Assembly: GCA_045222295.1 (NCBI GenBank)
Contig: JBGUXP010000002.1
Location: forward strand, 74,097 to 138,096
DNA length: 64,000 nucleotides
Source: Colimorpha sp045222295
GTDB taxonomy: Bacteria; Bacteroidota; Bacteroidia; Bacteroidales; P3
Direction: 5' to 3'
Of this stretch, positions 40,520-49,700 are shown one piece after another. The notes under the pieces are model-generated. The model searched no databases, was not told the origin of the DNA, and saw nothing but the letters and a program-made list of their open reading frames with translations. A program made the position numbers and the translations under genes. Positions within the stretch are counted from its first letter, which is position 1. Each line of letters starts with the position of its first letter.

Positions 40520-41203
40520 TTATTCAACACTCAATTGTTTTCTGATGATGGCCAACAGCCAGTCCTGCAACTCTTGCAGTTCCGCCAGCGTCTTTTTCAG
40601 TTTCTTGCTCACGGCCCTGTCCGTAGGCAGTCCGCTGAACATCACCTCAACATACTTCAGCAGCATCGCATCTCCGCTTTCCTTTGCGGCTGCCAGGGCA
40701 ATCTTGTAGCCCCGGTCGCGGCGGCTTTCTTTCTGCTGCAGTTCTTCCATCAGTTCCATTTCGCTTTTCACCTGAAAGGCGTTCTGTCTGTCGTCAGGGC
40801 TGATTTCCACCATATCATTGGCATCGTCAAAGCCGTCCTCATCAGCATCTTCGTGTTCAAACTCGCTGTTAGCTTTCACTATCGGTGCGCCGTCCAGCAT
40901 GTAGTCGCGCAGCACGTGCTGCATGTCGCTTCTGATTATGTTGATCATCAGCGTCGAGAGTTTCACTCCCTCTTTCCACTTCCATTTGCTGTTTGGATCT
41001 TTAAGCTTCTTGTAAGCCTCCAGAGGGAAGTATTCCACTGCGGGGAGTCCCAGGTTTTGTTCGCTGAAGGCTCCGTATTCGGTCAGGCCTTCCACTTCGG
41101 AACTCGTCCACAAACCAGCCATTCGCATGGCTCCGCGTCTTTCTTCGGGCGTCGCGTCTGCCCAGGTCTTGAATTTCTGCTTTACCTTTTTTCTCATAGG
41201 CAA
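40520..41203 (-). CDS. Hypothetical helical protein, possible sigma-like regulator
   Basis: A 227-residue basic and acidic helical protein, KKVKQKFKTWADATPEERRGAMRMAGLW at the start. LSTLMINIIRSDMQHVLRDYML (about 105-126) faintly recalls a sigma region, followed by an acidic stretch (EHEDADEDGFDDANDM) and a helical C-terminus (VSKKLKKTLAELQELQDWLL) that could be a helix-turn-helix. Assignment is weak. First gene of the lysis-like cassette, behind a leader with its own promoter and terminator (41334-41540). Confidence 0.55.
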   Translation of the reverse strand: MPMRKKVKQKFKTWADATPEERRGAMRMAGLWTSSEVEGLTEYGAFSEQNLGLPAVEYFPLEAYKKLKDPNSKWKWKEGVKLSTLMINIIRSDMQHVLRDYMLDGAPIVKANSEFEHEDADEDGFDDANDMVEISPDDRQNAFQVKSEMELMEELQQKESRRDRGYKIALAAAKESGDAMLLKYVEVMFSGLPTDRAVSKKLKKTLAELQELQDWLLAIIRKQLSVE

Positions 41204-41333
41204 TCGGTTTTACGTTCAACTTATGTTTATTTCGAAAGACCTCGTCTCTCACTCAATGTTATCCAATTCGTTGCCCAGCCTGATTTTCAAGCACTTACAG
41301 CGGTCGTTGATTTTGCAACGTGACCTATGAGCA

Positions 41334-41504
41334 CAAAAAAAGCGGCGGCCACCAGTTTTATCCGATGTCCGCCGCTTGTGGGTGGTATATATACAGTCCC
41401 CCCGGGCGAACATCACAACTGGATTTTCGCCTCGGAGGGTCTTTATTCGTTATGTGTAAATTGCAATCATAGAAGACACTACAATTTCGTTCTGTGCACT
41501 ATTG
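41334..41504 (-). ncRNA. Predicted ~170-nt RNA or attenuated leader
   Basis: On the minus strand a good promoter (TTG 41538-41540, 19 bp, TAATTTTG 41511-41518) would start an RNA near 41504. A strong hairpin follows (AGCGGCGGAC against gccgccgct, 41341-41376) and then TTTTTTT (41334-41340). The next gene starts 130 bp beyond. The RNA contains a six-codon frame (MIAIYT). Another short frame (from 41413, 54 codons, Cys-rich) runs through the hairpin, so a small protein is an alternative. Confidence 0.5.
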
Positions 41505-41510
41505 TGGCTG

Positions 41511-41540
41511 CAAAATTACAAAATTTCTTGCATCTATCAA
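41511..41540 (-). promoter_or_regulatory. Promoter of the predicted RNA/leader
   Basis: TTG, 19 bp, TAATTTTG on the minus strand, a close match to the Bacteroidetes pattern. Confidence 0.65.
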
Positions 41541-41602
41541 AAGATTTTCTTAATTTTGTCCGTAAATTGGTGGATTATGCGCTGTCACTGACAGCCCCAT
41601 CA

Positions 41603-41632
41603 AAAAAACGTCCACCATTTCTAGTGGACATT
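41603..41632 (-). terminator. Terminator closing the defence island
   Basis: GTCCACTAGAAATGGTGGAC then GTTTTTTTG on the minus strand, 10 bp after the stop of the HNH gene. Confidence 0.85.
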
Positions 41633-41641
41633 CTCTCTCAT

Positions 41642-42538
41642 TTATTTCTTGCATCCTTCCTTATTAAGAGGATCAGCTTCAGACTTACTAAAGATTTTTA
41701 TCTCATCACTATCATTTAGCGGAGAAAGTCCGTTGTGCTCTTCTAACCATTTTTGATACTCAGTTATGCTGGGGTCAGAAATACACATGGCGTATTCTAT
41801 ACCTGCAATAGCCATAACGAAATAGATTTCTGCTTCAACAAAACCTGTAGAGTAACGCTTATGCTCCTTTGTAAAAAACTTCATTTCGTGAAGTATCTCA
41901 TAAAGCTCATCCCTATCTTTACGGAAATAGAAATCCCCCTCCGAATAAATCCTTCGCTGATTATATTGCCAATAAGGTCCTTCCCCATATCGGGCATACT
42001 TTCGAAGATCTCTCAATACATCAGCTTTATCACCCAGTAGCTCTTGAACACATAATTCGTAATTCTCCTCTCCAACGTTATACAAAAAGTATTCATACGC
42101 ACATTTTGCAATGAAGCGCGACATATTAATTGATGGATAATCTGGTTCGGGATAATACAGGCTAATCATTGTATGCGTTTTGCCATCTTTTATCGCATCA
42201 TAAAGAAGCTCATCCTTAAACGACACTACACGACCACTGTCCGTTGTTTGCATCTCCACATCACAAGCCATCATGGCACCGGGGAAAATCATTTTTTCCT
42301 TTACCAGCTTTCCTTTCTTCGTTGCAATCTCATTTCGGAATCTCATGGATTTGAAATATGGCTGTTCCAATAGTTCCCTTTCGATTTTAACGGCGAAATA
42401 ATTATTGCATTCATCGCATACATATCCTTTAGGCAGGAAGTGGTGTTTGTTTCCAAGCGATTCAGGAATAATATGCTCCACACTTTTTGACGCCCCTGAA
42501 TCTTTATGAAAGAAAATACATTGCATATTAGGCATCAT
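41642..42538 (-). CDS. HNH endonuclease family protein
   Basis: A 298-residue protein. The N-terminal MQCIFFHKDSGASKSVEHIIPES carries the His of an HNH fold (EHI, about 22), GYVCDECNNYFA (CxxC, about 42-53) gives the zinc pair, and the remainder is unassigned. The first Cys pair is reduced to a single Cys (MQCIFF), so metal structure may be altered. The start overlaps the GNAT-PIN gene stop by 4 bp. Last gene of the AbiE-ASCH-GNAT-HNH run, followed by a terminator. Confidence 0.75.
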   Translation of the reverse strand: MMPNMQCIFFHKDSGASKSVEHIIPESLGNKHHFLPKGYVCDECNNYFAVKIERELLEQPYFKSMRFRNEIATKKGKLVKEKMIFPGAMMACDVEMQTTDSGRVVSFKDELLYDAIKDGKTHTMISLYYPEPDYPSINMSRFIAKCAYEYFLYNVGEENYELCVQELLGDKADVLRDLRKYARYGEGPYWQYNQRRIYSEGDFYFRKDRDELYEILHEMKFFTKEHKRYSTGFVEAEIYFVMAIAGIEYAMCISDPSITEYQKWLEEHNGLSPLNDSDEIKIFSKSEADPLNKEGCKK

Positions 42539-44559
42539 TTTAGTTCCTTCCCATGCTCATACACCTCAAAGAATACCTTTCCATTCACCCGCACAGGCGA
42601 ATTGAATGTATTCTTCCCATATCCGTTCCTCACCAATATCTCCTGCACCTTGTCATACCCTACTGCTGTCTCAAACAGCTCCGTGTGACTGAACTTCAGC
42701 GCCCTAATCTCCTTGTTATCATCCTCCTTGCAGAGCGTGTTCTTTATGTCCGTCCACTCATAGATGCCATAGTGCTTCAGCGTCCTAAACAGCTCCCGCG
42801 CCCTGCCCGTATACACCTCCGTCAAGTACGAACTTCCCACAATAGCCTTCGAGTGCGTTCCGCTGTCCTTCCTCTTGCATACGTACCACAGTATTCTAGC
42901 TGGTGCCACCTCGGTCAGCGGTTTCTTGCTGCGATAATACACATTCTCAAAGTTCCATAGCTTGCTAGGGTCTGCACCAAACAGGTTCTCCCCGCTTATC
43001 ACGTTGTCAAACAGATGTCCTGCCCATAATGCCTTGATGGGGATGATATACACCGGTATATCCAAATCCCGAATCTTCAGAGGATAATACTTGAACTCCA
43101 TCTGTAGCAAGTCATCATCAACCATAGGGGCAAACTCTGAACGCTCAACAATCTCATCCCTTATCTCCTTCACCATGATGCTTTCATCATCTGGCACAAA
43201 TCCCAAACTTTGCAGCAAACTCCTTTCGTCTTGGGTCAGCAGTCGCTCCCCCATCACTAGCCGTTTCCGCTTCCCCGCCACGCATTCTCTCAGCCGGTCA
43301 GTCACTGTCTGGCAGAACAATGAACCCTTCAGCGGCCCGTCCAGTATCCTCAGGAAACTGATGGTTCTAGTCTCTCCATCATCCGTCAATCCGTAAAAAG
43401 CAACGTCATCGCCTTGATAGCGCACCGTGAACATTTCACCGCCATTGTTCACGCAGCCGTCCACCACGTTCTCAAAAATCTTCTTTCGTTCGTGCCAGCC
43501 TGTGTACAGAAAACGCTCTTTATTGGCTTTCAGTCCCTCCGCATCCTGGCGTTTCAGAGTGTGCATGGTAACGCCCCTTAGCATGGCCGGTGCATACTCC
43601 TCGCGGTGTAGCAGTTGGTCTATCTTTAGCAGAAACTCTTGCGGCGTATATATCTGAACTTCAAACCGCGCCTCTATCTCCTCCTTCCGTTTCAGGAGCG
43701 GTCCGTCAAAGGTTACAAAATATGGCAGTCCTGCTGCTATGCAACTGGCCACCTGTTTCCGGTCGCTCACCGTATTCACAGTCTTTCCAGGCAGCAGGAT
43801 ATTCAATTCCCTACAAATATCTTTCATTGCCTCTGCGTCCACCTTCACTTCCGTAAAGGCGCTCTTGATGTATCGTAGTGTCTTCTCTGCCCGTTTCAGG
43901 TTCTTGTCGCGGTTTATTTCATTGAACACTTCTGGTGCATAGCACAGTTCTGTCTCTTCCACCAGCCAGTCTTGCTGGAGACATCTCGGATCTTCCTTGG
44001 GGTCAAACCTCGCACCTTCTTCCGCAGCATCTCTCAGTTTCAAGATCACGTTCAGATCCATCAGCGCCTTTACCTTTGTGCTCTCTTCATACACCTCTGA
44101 AAACAGGTCTCTCGCGTGGAAGTCATACCACCACGTGGTCAGGTAGTGCTCATCGTAGCTTCTGCTCCTGTGGTTGCCACTGGCTATGAATCCAAACCTT
44201 TCCCACATCTGTGAAGGTATATCATAGTCTCTTCGACAGTTCAGTACCATCCCTGTTGCACCGCTGTCGTGGAACCTGTCTCGCAAGGCCTCCAGAAGTG
44301 CTGTTGATACACCTCTCCCTCTGTAAGGCTTATCCACCGCCAAGTGTACAATGGCTATTCTAGAGAACCGACTTGTCCGGCGAAACATCAAGTATCCTAG
44401 TAATTGGTCGCCTTCGCTGGCCGTTATGATGCTTTTAGCCATAGCATAATCATCAAAACCACCCTCAGGCATAAACCCCAGGGTGGCCGCACATTTCTTT
44501 CCCAAAGCTTTCACTTGGTCATAGAATGGACTGCGGTTATTGATGAATTCTATTTTCAT
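42535..44559 (-). CDS. GNAT-PIN fusion protein with ASCH/EVE-like C-terminal region
   Basis: A 674-residue multidomain protein. Residues about 1-150 are a GNAT acetyltransferase (VHLAVDKPYRGRGVSTALLEAL is the acetyl-CoA loop). About 160-330 look like a PIN ribonuclease (KALMDLNVILKLRD; CYAPEVFNEINRDKN; YFVTFDGPLLKRK). About 490-640 look like an ASCH/EVE-type RNA-binding fold (IKALWAGHLFDNVIS; VAPARILWYVCKRK; AIVGSSYLTEV). The stand-alone ASCH gene overlaps its start. ASCH, GNAT and PIN combinations are known in mobile regions; acetylating and cleaving RNA or tRNA is a plausible but untested role. Confidence 0.7.
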   Translation of the reverse strand: MKIEFINNRSPFYDQVKALGKKCAATLGFMPEGGFDDYAMAKSIITASEGDQLLGYLMFRRTSRFSRIAIVHLAVDKPYRGRGVSTALLEALRDRFHDSGATGMVLNCRRDYDIPSQMWERFGFIASGNHRSRSYDEHYLTTWWYDFHARDLFSEVYEESTKVKALMDLNVILKLRDAAEEGARFDPKEDPRCLQQDWLVEETELCYAPEVFNEINRDKNLKRAEKTLRYIKSAFTEVKVDAEAMKDICRELNILLPGKTVNTVSDRKQVASCIAAGLPYFVTFDGPLLKRKEEIEARFEVQIYTPQEFLLKIDQLLHREEYAPAMLRGVTMHTLKRQDAEGLKANKERFLYTGWHERKKIFENVVDGCVNNGGEMFTVRYQGDDVAFYGLTDDGETRTISFLRILDGPLKGSLFCQTVTDRLRECVAGKRKRLVMGERLLTQDERSLLQSLGFVPDDESIMVKEIRDEIVERSEFAPMVDDDLLQMEFKYYPLKIRDLDIPVYIIPIKALWAGHLFDNVISGENLFGADPSKLWNFENVYYRSKKPLTEVAPARILWYVCKRKDSGTHSKAIVGSSYLTEVYTGRARELFRTLKHYGIYEWTDIKNTLCKEDDNKEIRALKFSHTELFETAVGYDKVQEILVRNGYGKNTFNSPVRVNGKVFFEVYEHGKELK

Positions 44560-44918
44560 AACGATTCTATGTAGCGGAAACTTTGTGGAGCATGAAAAGG
44601 AAGGTCTTTGGGCTGATCGTAGAACTTAAGGTTCTGAATGACTATTGCATAGGCGGTTTGTTTTCCGCCAAAGTACTCGTCATAGAAGTCCTTGGTAATG
44701 CCGGCATATTTGCTAGTTTGCTTCCACACGGCAGTTGGGGTGCCAGTAATCACATCCACTGGCTGAAACTCTCCCACCACCTTGCTTACTGGAGAAGATG
44801 CGTATATATATACCTTCTCTACCTTTTGTTTGAATATAGTTTTGCGGAACTCAAAGCGTTTGCGTCCGACTTTGATTTCCGCCACGTATTCGGGTTTTAT
44901 GGATAGTATTACGTTCAT
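44556..44918 (-). CDS. ASCH domain protein
   Basis: A 120-residue ASCH-type protein: NVILSIKPEYVAEIKVGRKRFEFRK at the N-terminus, IYASSPVSKVVGEF in the centre and AIVIQNLKFYDQPKDL near the end. This is the usual layout of a predicted RNA-binding beta barrel. It ends in a 4-bp overlap with the GNAT-PIN gene, whose C-terminal part seems related, so the pair may recognise modified or specific RNA together. Confidence 0.82.
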   Translation of the reverse strand: MNVILSIKPEYVAEIKVGRKRFEFRKTIFKQKVEKVYIYASSPVSKVVGEFQPVDVITGTPTAVWKQTSKYAGITKDFYDEYFGGKQTAYAIVIQNLKFYDQPKDLPFHAPQSFRYIESL

Positions 44919-44945
44919 TCTATTCCTCAGTTCATGACTTTTGGC

Positions 44946-45947
44946 CTATTCGCCCCATGCATTAAACCTCTCAGTAAGCTCTTTTACCTTTTCCAGAACT
45001 GTTTCAAAGCGGATTTCTGAATCAGGCTCAAGTATCATACTCGTCCTGACATTCTCGTAATCTGCTTTCCATTTCGCCAACAGTTCCTCCGTGCGAGGAA
45101 TAGGATTCAGATGTGGCGGGTAATGCAACGCATAGTCCACTCCTCCCATCTTCGAGAACAATTCCCTATGAGCCACAATAGAGGCATAAAGTTCTTTATC
45201 TTCTATTGCCTTCTGGGCAAACTCCGTATCTGCCAGTTTGTATATGTCGTAAAAATGGCGGCTGCGGTATTCTATCTGCATTTTTTCCTCTGGTCGTTGG
45301 TGCTCCTCGTGCAACAGAAATAACTTCTCAATAAGAGTACGCTCCGGGGTGACAGTCGGAAACACTACCGGCTCTTCTACAAAAGGCAAACGCGGATTTG
45401 TCTGCTCAATAAACGACGTCATTTTCTTATCCTGGCTGGGTTCCATCATAGAACGGCTCCCTATCTCCACCAACACACGCGGTTTGATATAAGCAGGATA
45501 ATTCACTACCGGTTCGTACTGTATTTCAATCTTTACCGGATCTTTGTCAGGCGTTGTAACTTCTATGGGCACAGCCCTTACGTCCAACCCATAAGCGTCT
45601 ATGGCCCTCTGGAAACCCATAATAAAATCGCCTGTCAGATAGTGACACGATGCATCGCGCAACTTTCCAACCTGTGTACGGGAAATATCACCTTTGAATC
45701 CAAAGAATTCCCTATTGATAGCCAAATCGATATCTTCCGAAAAACGATTGATGATTCCCCACGCCTTGCTCAACGAAGTACCACCTTTGAAAACCATATT
45801 CTCAGAAATGGCCATCGTTTTAAGTACACGAAGTATTTCCGTCACCCACCAGTCCTTCTCAATAGCATAGTCAGGATAACCCGTATTTGCCGATGTCACT
45901 TGCAGGGAATCATACTTGTCCGCCCTGCTTAACTCAATCCACCTCAT
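44946..45947 (-). CDS. abiEii: AbiEii-type nucleotidyltransferase toxin
   Basis: A 333-residue protein if started at the ATG that overlaps the antitoxin stop (ATGA); a start at 45977 is also possible. It has the nucleotidyltransferase motif MVFKGGTSLSKAWG (about 54-67), FSEDIDLAINR (catalytic Asp pair), and later LVEIGSRS. AbiEii/MenT-type enzymes add nucleotides to tRNA or other targets and stop growth when the antitoxin fails. It pairs with the upstream AbiEi-like gene. Confidence 0.87.
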   Translation of the reverse strand: MRWIELSRADKYDSLQVTSANTGYPDYAIEKDWWVTEILRVLKTMAISENMVFKGGTSLSKAWGIINRFSEDIDLAINREFFGFKGDISRTQVGKLRDASCHYLTGDFIMGFQRAIDAYGLDVRAVPIEVTTPDKDPVKIEIQYEPVVNYPAYIKPRVLVEIGSRSMMEPSQDKKMTSFIEQTNPRLPFVEEPVVFPTVTPERTLIEKLFLLHEEHQRPEEKMQIEYRSRHFYDIYKLADTEFAQKAIEDKELYASIVAHRELFSKMGGVDYALHYPPHLNPIPRTEELLAKWKADYENVRTSMILEPDSEIRFETVLEKVKELTERFNAWGE

Positions 45948-46540
45948 ATCACTTCTTTCATTATTGTTCTTATCCATTCTGGAGCAAGCATCATATCGTG
46001 CATCACATCAGCTAAACTCTCCTTGCTGAGTAAGTGCTTCACCTTCATCTTCATCTCCTCTGTCACACCATCCTTGCCCACGGCTTTCAATCCCTGTATA
46101 ATCAAGGCTGTATTCTCACCTTTTGCCGACAGATTCTTCGGAGCAGTTTTGCTAAACCGCAGGGAACGCTTGCCAATACTTATCTTTCTTGGCATACCAT
46201 CCGTAAGGTAAGTAACCTGCAAAGGAATCTGTGTGGTAAATCCCAGCACATGTGCAGCATACTGTCCGGTAGCGATAATACGGGCATGGTCGCGTTGGGC
46301 AATTGCCTTGGCTATCTGCTCCATCGAAGGGGGAACGTCACCAAACAACTCACTTTTTTCCGGGTAAGCGTATATTCCTCGTGCCATGAACATAATCTCA
46401 CCTTTGGCGCTCATACGTTCCAGCGCCTTACGGCAGGCTGTTTCCGATCCCAGATCGAAAAAGGTCTCTGGAAAGAACACACTTCCGCGCTCCATTCCTC
46501 TGATTCGCTCCCTTACTTTATCTTCTATACTTATATACAT
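45944..46540 (-). CDS. abiEi: AbiEi-like antitoxin (DUF6088)
   Basis: A 198-residue antitoxin. It has a winged-helix-like N-terminus (VFFPETFFDLGSETACRKALERM) with a short hairpin (GEIMFMARGIYAYP), then the antitoxin domain (RIIATGQYAAHVLGFTTQIPLQVTYLTDG). I start it at MYISIEDKV because the predicted -7 box (46559-46566) would place the first upstream ATG before the transcript start. It binds its own promoter in known AbiE systems; an inverted repeat surrounds the -7 box here. Confidence 0.82.
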   Translation of the reverse strand: MYISIEDKVRERIRGMERGSVFFPETFFDLGSETACRKALERMSAKGEIMFMARGIYAYPEKSELFGDVPPSMEQIAKAIAQRDHARIIATGQYAAHVLGFTTQIPLQVTYLTDGMPRKISIGKRSLRFSKTAPKNLSAKGENTALIIQGLKAVGKDGVTEEMKMKVKHLLSKESLADVMHDMMLAPEWIRTIMKEVI

Positions 46541-46550
46541 AACCAATTTA

Positions 46551-46585
46551 TTTTGTCTCAAAAATAGTCGATTTTCGCGACAAAA
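46551..46585. promoter_or_regulatory. AbiE promoter with inverted repeat
   Basis: TTTTGTC (46551) and GACAAAA (46579-46585) face each other across 21 bp that contain the minus-strand -7 box TATTTTTG (46559-46566). A smaller inverted repeat GTCG..CGAC is nested. A likely site for AbiEi autoregulation. Confidence 0.5.
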
Positions 46586-46653
46586 TTAACGATTCTTCGT
46601 CACTTTTATTGCATTTCTTGTCAAACTTTATTCATTTTTAAGACTCCAATCCC

Positions 46654-46704
46654 CCGCTCCGTAAAGTCCCGCGCCCCAGCGCGGCACATTACTCCGCTCC
46701 CCAC
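46654..46704. repeat. 51-bp direct repeat, left copy
   Basis: ccgctccgtaaagtcccgcg then ccccagcgcggcacattac and tccgctccccac. It is identical over 51 bp to 53761-53811. It contains the hairpin CCGCGC-CCCA-GCGCGG. The following 46697-46735 matches the spacer repeat at 30431. The two 51-bp copies bracket the STAND + DUF2971 pair. Confidence 0.95.
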
Positions 46705-46779
46705 AGAGACCGGCTCCCTATCGGTCGCCCGTCTCTTTTTCCAGCCCTCCTGTAGTGACTTACATATTTGCTCTCTCAA

Positions 46780-49700
46780 CTAATTCATCTCCTTCACCAC
46801 ATATGCCTTATGTGAAGTATCCAGCAAATCTGTTGAGTAACGGCGCAATACCATTTTGTGGATGAATACTTGCTCATTTTTACAAAGTGCTTCAAATAAC
46901 TCTTTCTGCATAACAACCATCCAGCCTTCAGATGCTTCATAATTATCTCTGGCTGAGCCATTAATATTTCCGCTTTGCCAATAGATGGACTCAACAACTT
47001 TCTCTCCGTCATCATTCTGCCATGCAAAGTAGCCTTCACTGCAAGGGCTTAAGTTCAAAAATGCGGCAAATGCGGGATTCAAAGCTATCCAATGACTCTT
47101 GTTGGAGAAATCGGTAAAGTACCCTCCTCTCAACAATATCAGCTCAGGGTCGTCCCAACCAATCTTCAAATACTCTGATGTATCTCTGACAAAAGGTGAT
47201 TCGCCAAAAATAGAGGTTTGAGGCGGCATCTGCACCTTACCGTCATCAAGAGAAATCTTTGCTTGATACTCCTCTATAGGGATTTTATCCTCCATCTTCT
47301 TGATGTGACAATATTCCCCTATTACAACACCACCTTCATATTCAGGCAAGTTCTCAATAAAACGTGGAGACAAACTAGATTCGTTAAGCCAATTCTTATC
47401 TGCCATCCACGATTTGGGATCAGCAATTCTCTGTATGAAACTTGGTTTTGCTCGAGACTCAATCAAAATATTCTTGAAATCACGCGACATAAAAACACTA
47501 TCAATGTATCGTCCCTTTACCGCACCTCCGTCTTTCAGCTCTGCTGCCACAGACAGCATCCCGTCAAGGGCAGCACCTGCGTATGCTTTTTTATATGAAT
47601 AGCGTAATGCTATCGAATCAAAATGATGTCTGATTGCCGCGTCTTCATTCTCATTGGCCGCCGTGACGTCACCATATTGTTTCATCAGTTCAACAGCCCG
47701 GTAGTTAATCGTCCTCCTATCAATACCTGTACAATGCGCCAAATAACCTCCCCAATGAGAAGCAACACTCATAATACTGCTTGCATCCCTCCAGTTGACA
47801 TCAGCTTCATGTTTCTCTCCCGGCAACCACGATAATGGCTTATCCTCCGTATCTGAGAATAATAATGAATAAGTTGCGGGTAATGCCTTATATGGAGCAT
47901 CAGGCACCACTTCACCTAAAGTCCGAAGTATCTTCGCGGAATATACACGAAGTTGATAATTCGCAGACACGGCTCCTTTCTTAGCTAACTCTATGAAATC
48001 CCGCAATCGGGCTGATTGTAATTCAACAAGATAGCAACCTATTTCAAGAAGAAGTCTTTCCGATTGATAATCTTTGGGAAGAACATCCATTAAAGTCACT
48101 GAGCTCTCATTGTACAAATGTGCTAACAACATCTTAGCTCTTTCCGCAACGCAAACAACTGGCAACTTTGCAAGATATAGTAGCCAGTCGCGTATTATCT
48201 CACATACGCTACTTTTATCGGGTGAGACATCTGGTTTATCTGCTTCACAGACAGTATCTTCCCGCAATATGCGGTTCATATAAGAAAACTCTTCTTCCCA
48301 AAGTCGTTTCTTATCAACATCTTTCGCTAGCAGAGGAACTATTTCCTCCAGATAATGCATTGAACCGTATGAAAATCCAGTAGGTATATCCTGTGCAAAC
48401 ATGTCTAAGGTATAGGCTCGTCCTTTCTCTTCATCAATTGCCTGAAGCATTTCACAAGCGTTGATTCTTGTCCCGCCGTCATAATAGCGAGCCCAACCGG
48501 ACGGACTGGATTCACATAGATATTCCATAGTCTTGTCCCAGGCATCATCTTTATGACCCGTAGCCAGCAGAGTTCTTGCTTCTGCCAATATCTTGTCTCT
48601 TTCCCTTTCTATTTTATCCTTTGATTCCGCACCCTGACTCAACATCTCGTCCAGCGCCTTTGTCATATCAGCAGAAATGCTTTCTGGACACTCAGTAGCT
48701 ATTTTTTTCTTAAGAACCAGCACAAAGGCATTAAACCCTTCACCAAGGATTCGTCTCCCGTTTTCTACAACAGTTCTCAGTAGATGTGTATTCAAAGATG
48801 TTGTATCATTGTCATCAGTATACAAATATATTTCCGTATAGTATCTGAACAACGCACGGTAATCCATTTCATCCTTCGCTGCCTTAACCAAAGCCTCTAA
48901 TAAATCAGATTCAGTTGACTGGAAATAGTCATACTCCGAATCAAGTAACCAGACAGCTAGCTTTAGTCCCGAACGTAGATTATATTGCAGCGTTTCCTCA
49001 AGCAACCTCTCAGCGGCTCTTAACCTTGTTCTGGATTCAGCCACATCTCCGATGTGTTTCAGCCGCGAGGTGAGCCAATGAATGTATTCAGCTGTCTTAT
49101 CCGGATTGAGTTTTATCGCATCCCCTATCCACTCCGCGAACAAAGACGGCTGTGAGTCTTTTCTGTAACCAATACCAAAACTTTCCTCTATCATTTGGTG
49201 GAAACAAGCCTCTGCCTTATCATAACATCCAATTTCCAACCAAGCCTTTCCTTGTTTTAGGCTTTCACGTTCTCTACCGTTAACGTCCTGCCATTGCAGC
49301 ATGGTTAAATCAAGCTTTCCCAGTTGTTCCATACACCAATCTATGACATAGCCTACCCTGTAAAGAGAAAGGATAACTGCTCGTCTGGATTCTGCATCTG
49401 CTTGACAAGAGCCCTCTGAAAAATAGGAAAGGAATTCTTTTGCAACAGTATCAACCATCTCATCGCCAAAGCATTTGGCAGATTCAATCACATACTCATA
49501 AAAGTCTGCCCTTTGCTCTGATATCGTATATGAGAACCTGTTATGAGGCACTGGATTTCTCATGCCATCAAAAGACCTTATACAGAATTTCACATGAGAC
49601 AAGAAGGATGGATCTTTCACACCAGCCTGCGCCCTTCCTGCCATCTGTGCAATGGTAAAGATTCTCCTGGCGTAAGTCACCATCAATTCATTGTCTTCGT

